In this document: piece by piece, positions 40,141 to 48,943 of the stretch
Numbering within the stretch: position 1 is the stretch's first letter
How the letters are laid out: the number at the start of each line of letters is the position of its first letter
Source of the DNA: Pantoea agglomerans
GTDB lineage: Bacteria > Pseudomonadota > Gammaproteobacteria > Enterobacterales > Enterobacteriaceae
Length of the DNA stretch: 64,000 nucleotides
Direction: 5' to 3'
Assembly: GCF_020149765.1 (NCBI RefSeq)
Contig: NZ_CP083809.1
Span: forward strand, 2,294,001 to 2,358,000
The notes under the pieces: model-generated
Database searches by the model: none
What the model saw: only the letters and a program-made list of their open reading frames with translations
Told to the model about the DNA's origin: nothing
Program-made: the position numbers and the translations under genes

Positions 40141-41901
40141 TGTTATTAATTCGTACATATCCTGTTTTGGATTCAGTTGTTTGTAGAGCAGATACGTGCC
40201 TAAACCTCTCATGATCTCGCCACTCCAGATTCCAAAAAACATACCATTATTCTCTACACCATTGCCGGTATCCAGACGTACAGCAGGACTCCATGAGCCA
40301 TTCATTATGTGCCCAGGGATTCCGGTATCAATGAAATTCCGCTCAAGTTCCCCTACCACATCCTCAATAAACTCAGGCAGTACAGAGAGTGTTGAGCCTG
40401 CCAGTACTGCGAAGCATGAACCGGCTAACCATAAACCTGACATATGCCCTGTGAAGTCTGTGGTATCGAATACGCTACTCCCATCAGTGTTCCAGTCAGT
40501 AGGCGTACACCCATGCTCTTTGAATTTCTGAGCTAACCAGGTAGCCCAGTTCTCAACATACTGTTGCAACTTAGGCGGCACTGGTTTGTTCTGGATCGCC
40601 AGCTCGTACCAGGCACGTGCAGCATTGCAGTAAGCACGAGGCTGATAGCCTGGCCACGCATGACCATCCCCCCAATGGTACATAGTCCAGGTATCAGGTT
40701 CGCCGTACTTAAGGTTGTCCCAACGGTTCCAGATGTATGCACTCATACCAGGCCCCAACTCACCAAAATTATCAAAATAACTTTGTTGGGAAGCCCATAA
40801 AAATTCGACCATATTATTAAGGTGAGTAGTCCATTCATTGGGTACTCGATCATGAGTATAAATGAACGGATGCATGTACCCTGGATAAGGCATCCCACGC
40901 CATCCATCGAACCGAACGTTGCCTGGTACAGAAATATTACTGAACGGAATAACGCCTGGCGTAAATGCTAAATTATTTGGCTTGTAGTCGAGAATAGTAC
41001 AGTCACCGAGGCGGGCAGTATATGCAGCATCCCCTGAGATCGTTACGCTGTACTTTATGGTGTAGCCATCATCCAGTGAGAACGTTGGCGGTACATCATT
41101 CACGCAGTACCAGTAGAAGTGTGTTTCAGTACTATCTACAGGCGTAATTGAGAACTCTTCTAGTACTGAGTATACCGGCGTGGACGGCCTTTCTTCAGTA
41201 TCAGCATGGTTAGGTTGATAATCTCTGAGTACTAACTGGCTTGAGACCAGATTTTGAGTAACGTATGTCTCTGTTGGCTGTAATGTCCACTGCCAACGCC
41301 AGCCGTTATCATCTTCAATACCAATCTCTACCTGCCTGGTAGCTTTGTACGTAATGCTGTTCAGTACCGATGTACCTGCATCCAGTAACCAGAAACCAAT
41401 ACCCATACCTGCACTGTCTGATGTGAATACCGTATGGTTCACTGAACCCTGACGTGATCCAAGGATGTTGTAATCTGTCATCATCGACGTACTTACGTCT
41501 GGCTCACCATACGTATAGACGCTTCTCAGATCAGCCATGAAGTATTCTTTCCCGTTAAGGTCAGTTACCGGAGTGAGAGAGCTAAGAGGTAGATCATACG
41601 TCTGCACAGCAGTACTGGTACTTGGCGGTAACTCGTACTGGTACTCGCGTGCTGATGGATCGTTATCTGTCTTCTGCTGTGAGAGGGTTAGTCTGATACG
41701 AGCACGGAGCGGATTACCGGCGTTGTCTACCCCGCCAAATTGAGTACGTACTTTGGAATCTTTCGAGATCCTGAACCAGACAGCCTGTTGTTCTAGTGTG
41801 GTTTGTGCGGCTGCACTTTGTTCTATAACTATGTAGCCTTCTGCATCACGGCTGTAAGACGCTTCCTGTTCACCCGGATAGAAATAGTTGAATCGCCACG
41901 G
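40135..41901 (-). pseudogene. phage-like structural protein, C-terminal part, cut by an IS element
   Basis: Native sequence starts with the residues WRFNYFYPGEQEASYSRD at 41901; the frame upstream to 41925 is IS sequence. About 588 residues remain. There are repeats of aromatic-rich helices (MVEFLWASQQSYFDN, MYHWGDGHAWPGYQP, WYELAIQNKPVPPKLQQYVE) suggestive of an alpha/alpha barrel, and a beta-rich first part. No enzyme motif is assigned. The look is that of a tail or virion-associated protein of a large phage. The frame relation to the 43104-44195 part suggests one original gene, but the IS footprint hides the junction. Confidence 0.55.
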
Positions 41902-41945
41902 GTTTAACAGACACCTCCGAGTCATTTAAGATGGCTTAAAGAGAG

Positions 41946-42230
41946 GTGCCCATGAGCGGTAAGCGTTATCCCGAAGAGTTTAAAATTGAAGCAGTCAAAC
42001 AGGTTGTTGATCGTGGTCATTCTGTTTCCAGCGTTGCAACACGTCTCGATATCACCACCCACAGCCTTTACGCCTGGATAAAGAAGTACGGTCCGGAATC
42101 TTCCACTAATAAAGAACAGTCAGATGCTCAGGCCGAGATCCGCCGTCTCCAGAAAGAGCTGAAGCGGGTTACCGACGAACGGGACATATTAAAAAAAGCC
42201 GCGGCGTACTTCGCAAAGCTGTCCGACTGA
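41946..42230 (+). CDS. IS3-family OrfA (HTH transposase subunit)
   Basis: 94 residues: MSGKRYPEEFKIEAVKQVVD, then a helix-turn-helix (HSVSSVATRLDITTHSLYAW) and a leucine-zipper-like segment (EIRRLQKELKRVTDERDILK). An A7G slippery run at 42191-42198 near the end permits -1 frameshifting into orfB to make the fused transposase. Confidence 0.92.
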   Translation: MPMSGKRYPEEFKIEAVKQVVDRGHSVSSVATRLDITTHSLYAWIKKYGPESSTNKEQSDAQAEIRRLQKELKRVTDERDILKKAAAYFAKLSD

Positions 42231-43099
42231 GGTACGCCTTTATCCGTGACAACACCTGTTGCTGGCCTGTTCGCCTGCTCTGTCGGGTGCTGGATGTTCA
42301 TCCCAGTGGCTTTTACGCCTGGCTTCAGCAGCCGCATTCACAACGCCATCAGGCAGACCTGAGACTGACAGGACAGATTAAACAGTTCTGGCTGGAATCG
42401 GGATGCGTCTATGGTTATCGCAAGATCCATCTGGATCTGCGGGACAGCGGGCAACAGTGCGGAGTGAACCGGGTCTGGCGGCTGATGAAACGTGTCGGGA
42501 TAAAGGCTCAGGTCGGATACCGGAGCCCGCGGGCACGTAAAGGCGAGGCCAGTATCGTGTCGCCCAACAGGCTCCAGCGGCAGTTCAATCCGGATGCTCC
42601 GGATGAGCGTTGGGTAACGGACATAACCTACATCAGGACCCACGAAGGCTGGCTGTATCTTGCCGTGGTTGTTGATCTGTTCTCACGCAAAATTATCGGC
42701 TGGTCCATGCAATCCCGGATGACAAAGGACATTGTCCTGAACGCACTGCTGATGGCTGTATGGCGGCGTAATCCCCAAAAACAGGTGCTGGTTCACTCGG
42801 ATCAGGGCAGTCAGTACACAAGCCATGAGTGGCAGTCGTTCCTGAAATCACACGGCCTGGAGGGCAGCATGAGCCGTCGTGGTAACTGCCACGATAATGC
42901 GGTTGCAGAAAGCTTTTTCCAGTTATTGAAACGCGAGCGGATAAAGAAAAAGATCTACGGAACGCGGGAAGAAGCCCGCAGCGATATTTTTGATTACATC
43001 GAAATGTTTTATAACAGTAAGCGTCGGCATGGTTCGAGCGAGCAAATGCCTCCGGCTGAATATGAAAACCAGTATTATCAACGGCTCAGAAGTGTCTAG
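42195..43099 (+). CDS. IS3-family OrfB (DDE transposase), made by -1 frameshift
   Basis: The frame is open upstream of the internal ATG 42287 back through the slippery A run, so the active product is OrfAB. The integrase core has the DDE residues: DITYIRTHEGWLYLAVVVDL, HSDQGSQYTSHEWQ and the Glu in NCHDNAVAESFFQLLKRE. The frame is intact, so the element could still be mobile. Confidence 0.93.
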
Positions 43100-43100
43100 A

Positions 43101-44195
43101 TTATCCGTGGCGATTCAAGTCATAGGAGATGCCATCAGTAAAAGGCGATTTGTCGATAGTACTTTTACGGAAGAAGCGATCATACAAATCGATTTCTGAA
43201 TATGACTTACAGGTTTCCAGAGAACACTGCCATGCACGGTAATAAAGATCATCACCAGTAAGCTTCCATAACAGATAAGCACCATCACAAAACCATTGTT
43301 CGGCATCAGCCGCATTACCAAAGTTGCCTTTAGTTACCGGCACATTGAGAGGTCTGTTATGCCATGCAGAGTTAGTCGGCATCAGATAACCACCAAACTC
43401 TACCGGTACTTTACCGGCAAAGTTAGTCTTATAGTCGCCAGTGATAGAAGTATCTTTCAACTGCATAGTACCCTTCTCATCTTCTGAGTGACCGGTACTC
43501 AGAACATTGCCATCCCAGTCAATTTTTTTACCTTCCCAGTTGATAATCCAGTCAATGTCATACTGTTGGCCGTCATTACTCCAGTCAATACTGCCATCTG
43601 CTTTCACTGCCTGGACTGAAGCGTTGATAGCGTCCCATGTAAGTTCACCAACATAGGCAAAAGTGGCTTTATCAAGATACTCACCAAAGTATGGTGAACC
43701 GTGAGGTACTTTTGTTAATCCATTAGTATAAGGAAGTATTACCCGCTTAAATCCTGAGTGAGTCGGTGATTCCCAATCGATAGGGTAATTCGCAAGTACC
43801 GGTTCTTTACCATTCACAAGCCAGTTGCTGATATACATTCGTGGCGTGTCTGGTACTGGCTCCTGATAGAAGTAATCAACAAACGCCTGGAATATTTTTT
43901 TTGCCATATTTAAATGCCACTCATCACGAGTTGCCATATAGACATAGCAATGACCAAGTATCTGCAAAGAACCTGATTCGCTTGGAGCATCTCCGTTTGG
44001 TTGTGCTTCTTGCATACTGGCAGCAATGAAATGGCGGTTATTGCTTAATACCATTTGCTCGTTGAAAACATAATGTTGCTTTGAAGCATCAATCGTTTCC
44101 CCGGTATTCCTTTCAAGGAAGCATCTGTGCCCATTTAAAAGTTTTAATACGTTATCAGATAAATCTTTTTCATTATCCCATGTGCTATGTATCAT
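43101..44195 (-). pseudogene. phage-like structural protein, N-terminal part
   Basis: 364 residues from ATG 44195 to the TAA created at the IS junction (43101-43103). It has helical, aromatic-rich segments (MAKKIFQAFVDYFYQEPVP, WFCDGAYLLWKLTGDDLYY). It ends LYDRFFRKSTIDKSPF then DGISYDLNRHG. With the downstream part it would make a protein of about 950 residues. Base composition is lower in GC than the chromosome and the word GTAC is very frequent. It is probably a virion or tail-associated protein; an exopolysaccharide-acting enzyme is possible. Confidence 0.55.
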
Positions 44196-44213
44196 ATAAT
44201 CCTCTCTATTAGT

Positions 44214-44540
44214 TCATGTTAAACCATCCACCATTGAAGAATCCTGAAAATGTATTCCCCCCTTATTACTGGCGAGAGTAAGCCCATCCATTATGTTTGC
44301 TTCCAATGACAGTTGTGGTTTTCTGTCCTGTGACCATTTCACGTTTAAAGGCCAGTTAATGGCACGATCGCCAAAAACATCTTGCACTACTAACAATATA
44401 AGCTGTCGAAATGCAGACTCACTGCCATAGGGTATTAGTACTGGCACGCTCTAACGTAATGTGAAATACGGATGCAGTACTTGCGTCAATTTTGATCGAA
44501 TCTGCCCCGGCCAACGTTGGTGATTTTTAGCTGGAAGCGA
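44214..44540 (-). pseudogene. fragment of another phage-tail-like protein
   Basis: Two frames join: about 44540-44440 gives SPTLAGADSIKIDASTASVF and ITLERASTN, and 44447-44214 gives INWPLNVKWSQDRKPQLSLE. The last piece resembles the closing domain of phage tail fibre or capsid decoration proteins. A frameshift near 44440 separates them. It is upstream of, and codirectional with, the structural gene. Confidence 0.45.
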
Positions 44541-44801
44541 CTGGAAACGGGTTCGCTTCTGTATAGTAACGGTACTTAATGCCAGTACTGGTTTTTGCGA
44601 AGATTACGCTATCCTCCTGTAGTCCTAATATAGCCTTAGAGTTACCGTGCATGATCTCTAAATCTGTTGTGAGGTTGTTCATACGCATTTCATTCGTAGT
44701 TTTCTTGCGTCAGGATTTTTCCAAATCCGTTTTGAGACTGGATACATGTTCGGATATTTTGCATTGGGGTGATGACAAACGCTCTATACTGCTGTTCCAG
44801 C
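44541..44801. other. gene-free interval in accessory block
   Basis: No supported gene. It contains a second copy of the ACTTAATGCCAGTACT string near 44574, linking it to the terminator at 40100. Confidence 0.4.
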
Positions 44802-44871
44802 AATTAACGGGAATGCTCAGTAGCCGCGCAGGCGGTTAACGCAGCCCGACGGTTGCTCGCCCGCCTCGATG
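44802..44871 (-). repeat. duplicated 3' end of ghrA
   Basis: 70 bases matching the last codons and trailer of ghrA (45930-45999) with about three mismatches, in the same orientation. It fuses at 44871 to the antitoxin scrap, so this is a recombination junction. Confidence 0.85.
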
Positions 44872-44945
44872 AGTTGGGTACGACTCAGAGTGCTATCTCT
44901 CAGTGAGTACTTTAAAGGATAGAGGCCACCTCTGTGGTGGCCCGT
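44872..44945 (+). repeat. duplicated, deleted 3' end of the antitoxin gene
   Basis: AGTTGGGTACGACTCAGAG and the following bases match 39878-39910, then jump to the last codons and terminator (39987-40025). The 78 missing bases lie between two CAGTTAG repeats at 39906 and 39984, pointing to a short-repeat deletion. Confidence 0.85.
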
Positions 44946-45153
44946 TTATTTAAGATTGCTTTATATTTCTTCTTTGTCAGTCAGAGTACCGGCGAGGCGT
45001 TCACTCTCCCTCAAACGCCTTGTACTGAGGCACCGCTTGTCAGGCCTGACTGGATGCTGCTGAGAACACTCACAGTAGCCCTTACCTCCTGCATTCCCAT
45101 CGACCTTATGCGCGCTCTTGCTTCTGCGAAACGTCACGCCACTGCAGTAAGGG

Positions 45154-45891
45154 TCAGAAATCTGCCAGTTCGGCAATCTGTTTGCCGGTGCGCTGTTCAA
45201 GAAAATCGAGCAGGCGGCGCGGCGTGACATTTAACACGCGATCTTCGGGAAAATCCACTGCGCGCGTGATGCGCAGGCAGTGCTCGAACTGCCCCAGCGT
45301 AAAGGCGGTGTGGGAATCGGAGCCAAACGCCAGCTTGCCGCCGGCGTCGCGCACCGCTTCGGCGATGGCGCGGCAGTTCGGCTCGCTGCCGGGGCGCGAG
45401 GTGGTAAAAGAGGAGTTGTTGATCTCCAGCGCCACATTGTAATGCGCGGCCGCTTCGGCGACGGCGCGGATATCGATCGGAAACTTCGGGTTGCCCGGAT
45501 GGCTGATGATATGCGCCACGCCGTTCGCCATGGTGGCGATCATCGCGTCAGTGTGATGGCTCTTGTCGCGCGGCGCGTAAACCGGCTCGTGAAAACCAGC
45601 GATAATCAGATCCAGCGAGCCGAGCATCGGCCCGGTGCAGTCGATTTCACCCTGCTGGTTTTTAATATTGGCTTCGATGCCGCGCAAAATGCCGACGCCG
45701 TCGATCACGCGCGGCCAGATTTTCATATTCACAAAGTGCCAGTAGTGTGGCGCGTCGGCCATATCGGGGCCGTGATCGGTAATGGCAAAGAGTCGGATGC
45801 CGTTGTTTTTCGCCTGTGCGACATAGTCGTGCAGCGTGCTGTAGGCGTGGGTACTGGCGACGGTATGCATATGCAAATCAACGGGGTACAT
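45154..45891 (-). CDS. ycdX: PHP-domain zinc phosphatase YcdX
   Basis: 245 residues with the metal ligands of the PHP fold: [48 protein letters not shown] and [12 protein letters not shown]. In E. coli YcdX is a trinuclear-zinc phosphatase linked to swarming, with YcdY as chaperone. This complete copy lies 6 kb from ycdY because the accessory block sits between them. A truncated copy remains beside ycdY. Confidence 0.95.
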   Translation of the reverse strand: MYPVDLHMHTVASTHAYSTLHDYVAQAKNNGIRLFAITDHGPDMADAPHYWHFVNMKIWPRVIDGVGILRGIEANIKNQQGEIDCTGPMLGSLDLIIAGFHEPVYAPRDKSHHTDAMIATMANGVAHIISHPGNPKFPIDIRAVAEAAAHYNVALEINNSSFTTSRPGSEPNCRAIAEAVRDAGGKLAFGSDSHTAFTLGQFEHCLRITRAVDFPEDRVLNVTPRRLLDFLEQRTGKQIAELADF

Positions 45892-45944
45892 TATTTTCTC
45901 CTTTCAGCCGCCCGCCCGGGCGGTCAATAAATTAACGGGAATGC

Positions 45945-46886
45945 TCAGTAGCCGCGCTGGCGGTCGACGCAGCCCGACGGTTGCTCGCCCGCCTCGATGG
46001 CACCGATGCCGCGCGTAATGGCGTCCATCGCCTCGTCCGTCAGCGTCAATGCCGCAATATGCGGCGTGACGGTGACGCGCGGATGACGCCACAGCGGATT
46101 CTCCTGCGGCAGCGGCTCCTGCTGGAACACATCAAGCGCGGCGGCGCGCAGCTGCCCGCTCTCCAGCGCCGCCAGCAGATCCGCCTCCACCACCTGCGCG
46201 CCGCGCGCCATATTGAGAAAACAGGCGTGCGGCGGTAGCTGGCTCAGCGTATGCGCGTTAAACAGGTTAAGGGTTTCCGGCGTAGTGGGCAGCAGGTTGA
46301 TCGCCACCTGCGTGCCGCGCAGAAAGTCGTCGAGGCTCTCACGTCCGGCAAAGCTCTCGACGCCGGCGATGCGCTTCGGCGTGCGGCTCCAGACCCGCAG
46401 CGGAAAACCCCAGGGCCTGAGCGCCTCAATGACGCTCTGCCCCAGCACGCCTGCGCCGAGCACGCCGACGCTGAACGCCTCGCGCGCCACCGGCGGCAAA
46501 GGCTGCCACTGCGCCTGCCGCTGCTGCCTGGCGTAGTCGTCGAAGCGGCGGAACCAGCCAAGCACGCAGCAGAGCGCATACTCCTGCATCTGGCGCGCCA
46601 TACCGCTATCCTCCAGGCGGACCAGCGGCACCGACGGCGGCAGCATATCGGGGTAGCGCGCCAGCCGGGAGAGAATATCGTCGACGCCCGCCCCCATAAC
46701 GAATACGCCGCGCAGGCCGGAACGGTGCGCCAGCATCTCGCGCGGCGGCTGCCACAGAATAGCGTAATCGGCGGGCGCGTCGTCGCCCGGCTGCCAGCGC
46801 CGCACCCGCGCCTGGGGCAACCGCCGCTGCATGCCCGTCAGCCAGACGTCGCCATCCTGCGTCGGGTGATACCAGATAATATCCAT
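45945..46886 (-). CDS. ghrA: glyoxylate/hydroxypyruvate reductase A
   Basis: 313 residues of the D-2-hydroxyacid dehydrogenase family: NAD(P) Rossmann motif [45 protein letters not shown] and catalytic His in [11 protein letters not shown]. It reduces glyoxylate and hydroxypyruvate with NADPH. ghrA-ycdX-ycdY is the E. coli order. It is 53 bases upstream of ycdX and probably cotranscribed. Confidence 0.94.
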   Translation of the reverse strand: MDIIWYHPTQDGDVWLTGMQRRLPQARVRRWQPGDDAPADYAILWQPPREMLAHRSGLRGVFVMGAGVDDILSRLARYPDMLPPSVPLVRLEDSGMARQMQEYALCCVLGWFRRFDDYARQQRQAQWQPLPPVAREAFSVGVLGAGVLGQSVIEALRPWGFPLRVWSRTPKRIAGVESFAGRESLDDFLRGTQVAINLLPTTPETLNLFNAHTLSQLPPHACFLNMARGAQVVEADLLAALESGQLRAAALDVFQQEPLPQENPLWRHPRVTVTPHIAALTLTDEAMDAITRGIGAIEAGEQPSGCVDRQRGY

Positions 46887-47087
46887 CTCGCTCCTCGTTT
46901 TTTGCCCTCAGCCTCCGGTAAAAGCGGCGTCAGGGCAAGCAAAAACCACCGCCCCGCCGCCAGCTTCTGTTCCGGTCTGCTTCACATTTCCGCAGTCTCG
47001 TTGCGCCACGTTGTCAGTTTACGACTAAAGTTGTTTGAGTGGTCAATGCGTTACGCGCGGCCGCCTTTCGGACAAGGAGAAAAACCG

Positions 47088-48773
47088 ATGAAGAAAACTG
47101 TGGTAACCGCGCCTGTCGGGCGTCATGGAGTCGCGCCAGTGCTGCTGACTCTGCTGCTGGGGTTGCCTGCGCTGACGGCGCAGGCAGAGGACAATTCACG
47201 CATGCTCAGCAGCCAGCCGCAGCCGCCCGATGTCCGGCTGGGGCCGTTGTTTAGCGCGGTACAGCAGGCGAAATTCTATCCCGACCAGAAAACCTTCGCC
47301 GACGCGGTGCCTAAGTTCGATCCCGCGTCGATTCTGGCAGACTGGCAGATGCAGAAAAATCAGCGCAACTTCGATCTGAAGCGTTTCGTCGCCAGCAACT
47401 TTACCCTGCCCGCCGCGGGCGAAAAGTATGTGCCGCCCGCCGGACAGAGCCTGCGCGCCCATATCGACGGCCTGTGGCCGGTGCTGACGCGCACCGCCAA
47501 AAGCGCCGGCCGCTACGATTCACTGCTGCCGCTGCCGAAGCCCTACGTGGTGCCGGGCGGCCGCTTCCGCGAGGTCTACTACTGGGACAGCTATTTCACC
47601 ATGCTCGGCCTGGCGGAGAGCGGCCACTGGGATCGCGTGCAGGATATGGTGGATAACTTTGCGTGGGAGCTGGACACGTACGGCCATATTCCCAACGGCA
47701 ACCGCAGCTACTACCTCAGCCGCTCGCAGCCGCCTTTCTTTAGCCTGATGGTCGATCTGCTGGCGACCCACGAGGGCGACGCGGCCTACAGCAAATATCT
47801 GCCGCAGCTGCAGAAAGAGTATGACTACTGGATGGCGGACAGCGATAGCGTCGCCGCTGGCCAGGCGAGCAAGCGCGTCATCAAGCTGGCGGACGGCACC
47901 CTGCTTAACCGCTACTGGGACGCGCGCGACGTGCCGCGCACCGAATCCTGGCTGGATGACGTTAATACCGCGAAAAAAGCGCCACAGCGCGACAAAGGCG
48001 AACTTTACCGCGACCTGCGTGCCGGTGCCGCCTCCGGCTGGGACTTCAGCTCGCGCTGGTTCAGCGACGCGCACAATCTCGCCTCGATCCGCACCACCCA
48101 GCTGGCGCCGGTCGATCTCAACAGCCTGATGTTCCATCTGGAGCAGACGCTGGCCAAAGCTTATCGCCTCGACAAGCAGCAGGATAAAGCGAAGCAGTTT
48201 GCCGATCTGGCAGAGAAGCGTCAGGCGGCGGTAAACCGCTATCTGTGGGATGAGAAGCAGGGCTGGTACGCTGACTACGACACGAAAACGCGTCAGGCCA
48301 GCCCGCAGCTCACCGCCGCGGCGCTCTTCCCGCTCTATATGCAGCTGGCCAGCGACCGGCAGGCGGATCGCACCGCCTCGGCGGTTGAGAAACAGCTGCT
48401 GAAAGCGGGCGGCCTGCTTACCACCACGGTAAATAATGGCCAGCAGTGGGACGCCCCCAACGGCTGGGCGCCGCTGCAGTGGGTGGCGGTGGAAGGTCTG
48501 GAGCACTACAACAAGCCGCAGCTGGCGCAGCAGGTTGGCATGCGCTTCCTGCAGAACGTACAGACCACCTACGACAAAGAGCATAAGCTGGTCGAGAAGT
48601 ACGTGGTCGACGGGCCGAACCTCGGCGGCGGCGGCGGCGGTGAATATCCGCTGCAGGACGGCTTTGGCTGGACCAACGGCGTGACGCTGATGCTGCTCGA
48701 CAAGTACTGTCCGAAAGAGAAAACCTGCAACAGCGTGCAGGATCTTCCCCAGGCCGCAGCGACGGCGAAGTAA
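47088..48773 (+). CDS. treA: periplasmic alpha,alpha-trehalase
   Basis: 561 residues from ATG 47088 after ACAAGGAGA. A signal peptide ends at about residue 34 ([13 protein letters not shown]). GH37 signatures are [20 protein letters not shown] and [13 protein letters not shown], and the Gly-rich loop [19 protein letters not shown] ends the catalytic region. It splits trehalose into two glucoses in the periplasm. The reading frame is open far upstream, antisense to ghrA, but that extension has no support. Confidence 0.96.
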   Translation: MKKTVVTAPVGRHGVAPVLLTLLLGLPALTAQAEDNSRMLSSQPQPPDVRLGPLFSAVQQAKFYPDQKTFADAVPKFDPASILADWQMQKNQRNFDLKRFVASNFTLPAAGEKYVPPAGQSLRAHIDGLWPVLTRTAKSAGRYDSLLPLPKPYVVPGGRFREVYYWDSYFTMLGLAESGHWDRVQDMVDNFAWELDTYGHIPNGNRSYYLSRSQPPFFSLMVDLLATHEGDAAYSKYLPQLQKEYDYWMADSDSVAAGQASKRVIKLADGTLLNRYWDARDVPRTESWLDDVNTAKKAPQRDKGELYRDLRAGAASGWDFSSRWFSDAHNLASIRTTQLAPVDLNSLMFHLEQTLAKAYRLDKQQDKAKQFADLAEKRQAAVNRYLWDEKQGWYADYDTKTRQASPQLTAAALFPLYMQLASDRQADRTASAVEKQLLKAGGLLTTTVNNGQQWDAPNGWAPLQWVAVEGLEHYNKPQLAQQVGMRFLQNVQTTYDKEHKLVEKYVVDGPNLGGGGGGEYPLQDGFGWTNGVTLMLLDKYCPKEKTCNSVQDLPQAAATAK

Positions 48774-48782
48774 TCCTCTCAG

Positions 48783-48819
48783 GCGAAGGGCCGCTCCCGG
48801 CTCTTCGCTTCCTTTTTTT
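48783..48819 (+). terminator. terminator after treA
   Basis: Stem GCGAAGGGCC / GGCTCTTCGC followed by seven T. Confidence 0.8.
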
Positions 48820-48862
48820 AACGCCTCCCCTCTAACAATCCTTGAAACATTTTTGACATATT

Positions 48863-48881
48863 GATAATAATTCTCACTCTG
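48863..48881. promoter_or_regulatory. probable Fur box
   Basis: GATAATAATTCTCACTCTG resembles the Fur 19-mer (GATAATGATAATCATTATC), with the strongest match in its left half, about 65 bases before the TonB receptor. It suits iron repression. Confidence 0.6.
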
Positions 48882-48943
48882 ATTTTAAGAATCTTTATCA
48901 ATAATGTGCCGCCTGCCAGGGGCGGACCGAACAAGGACAGGAC

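Larger units (their letters stand above)
41902..43104 (+). mobile_element. IS3-family insertion sequence (IS1222/ISEhe3-like)
   Basis: About 1.2 kb with two overlapping frames and a -1 frameshift site, hallmarks of IS3. Short internal inverted repeats AGACACCTC (41909) and GAAGTGTCT (43089) lie near the ends. The exact termini are uncertain. No clear direct target repeat is visible; instead both outer flanks carry a 14-base inverted repeat (TTGAATCGCCACGG at 41888-41901 and its complement at 43105-43118). The proteins closely resemble the IS1222/ISEhe3 type found in Erwiniaceae. Confidence 0.88.

Noticed and set aside
44579..44839. 86-codon plus-strand frame
   Set aside because: It runs into the duplicated ghrA 3' end on the antisense side. 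No family or ribosome site.
46251..47087. Long upstream extension of the trehalase frame
   Set aside because: It is antisense to ghrA, and the ribosome site plus signal peptide fix the start at 47088.
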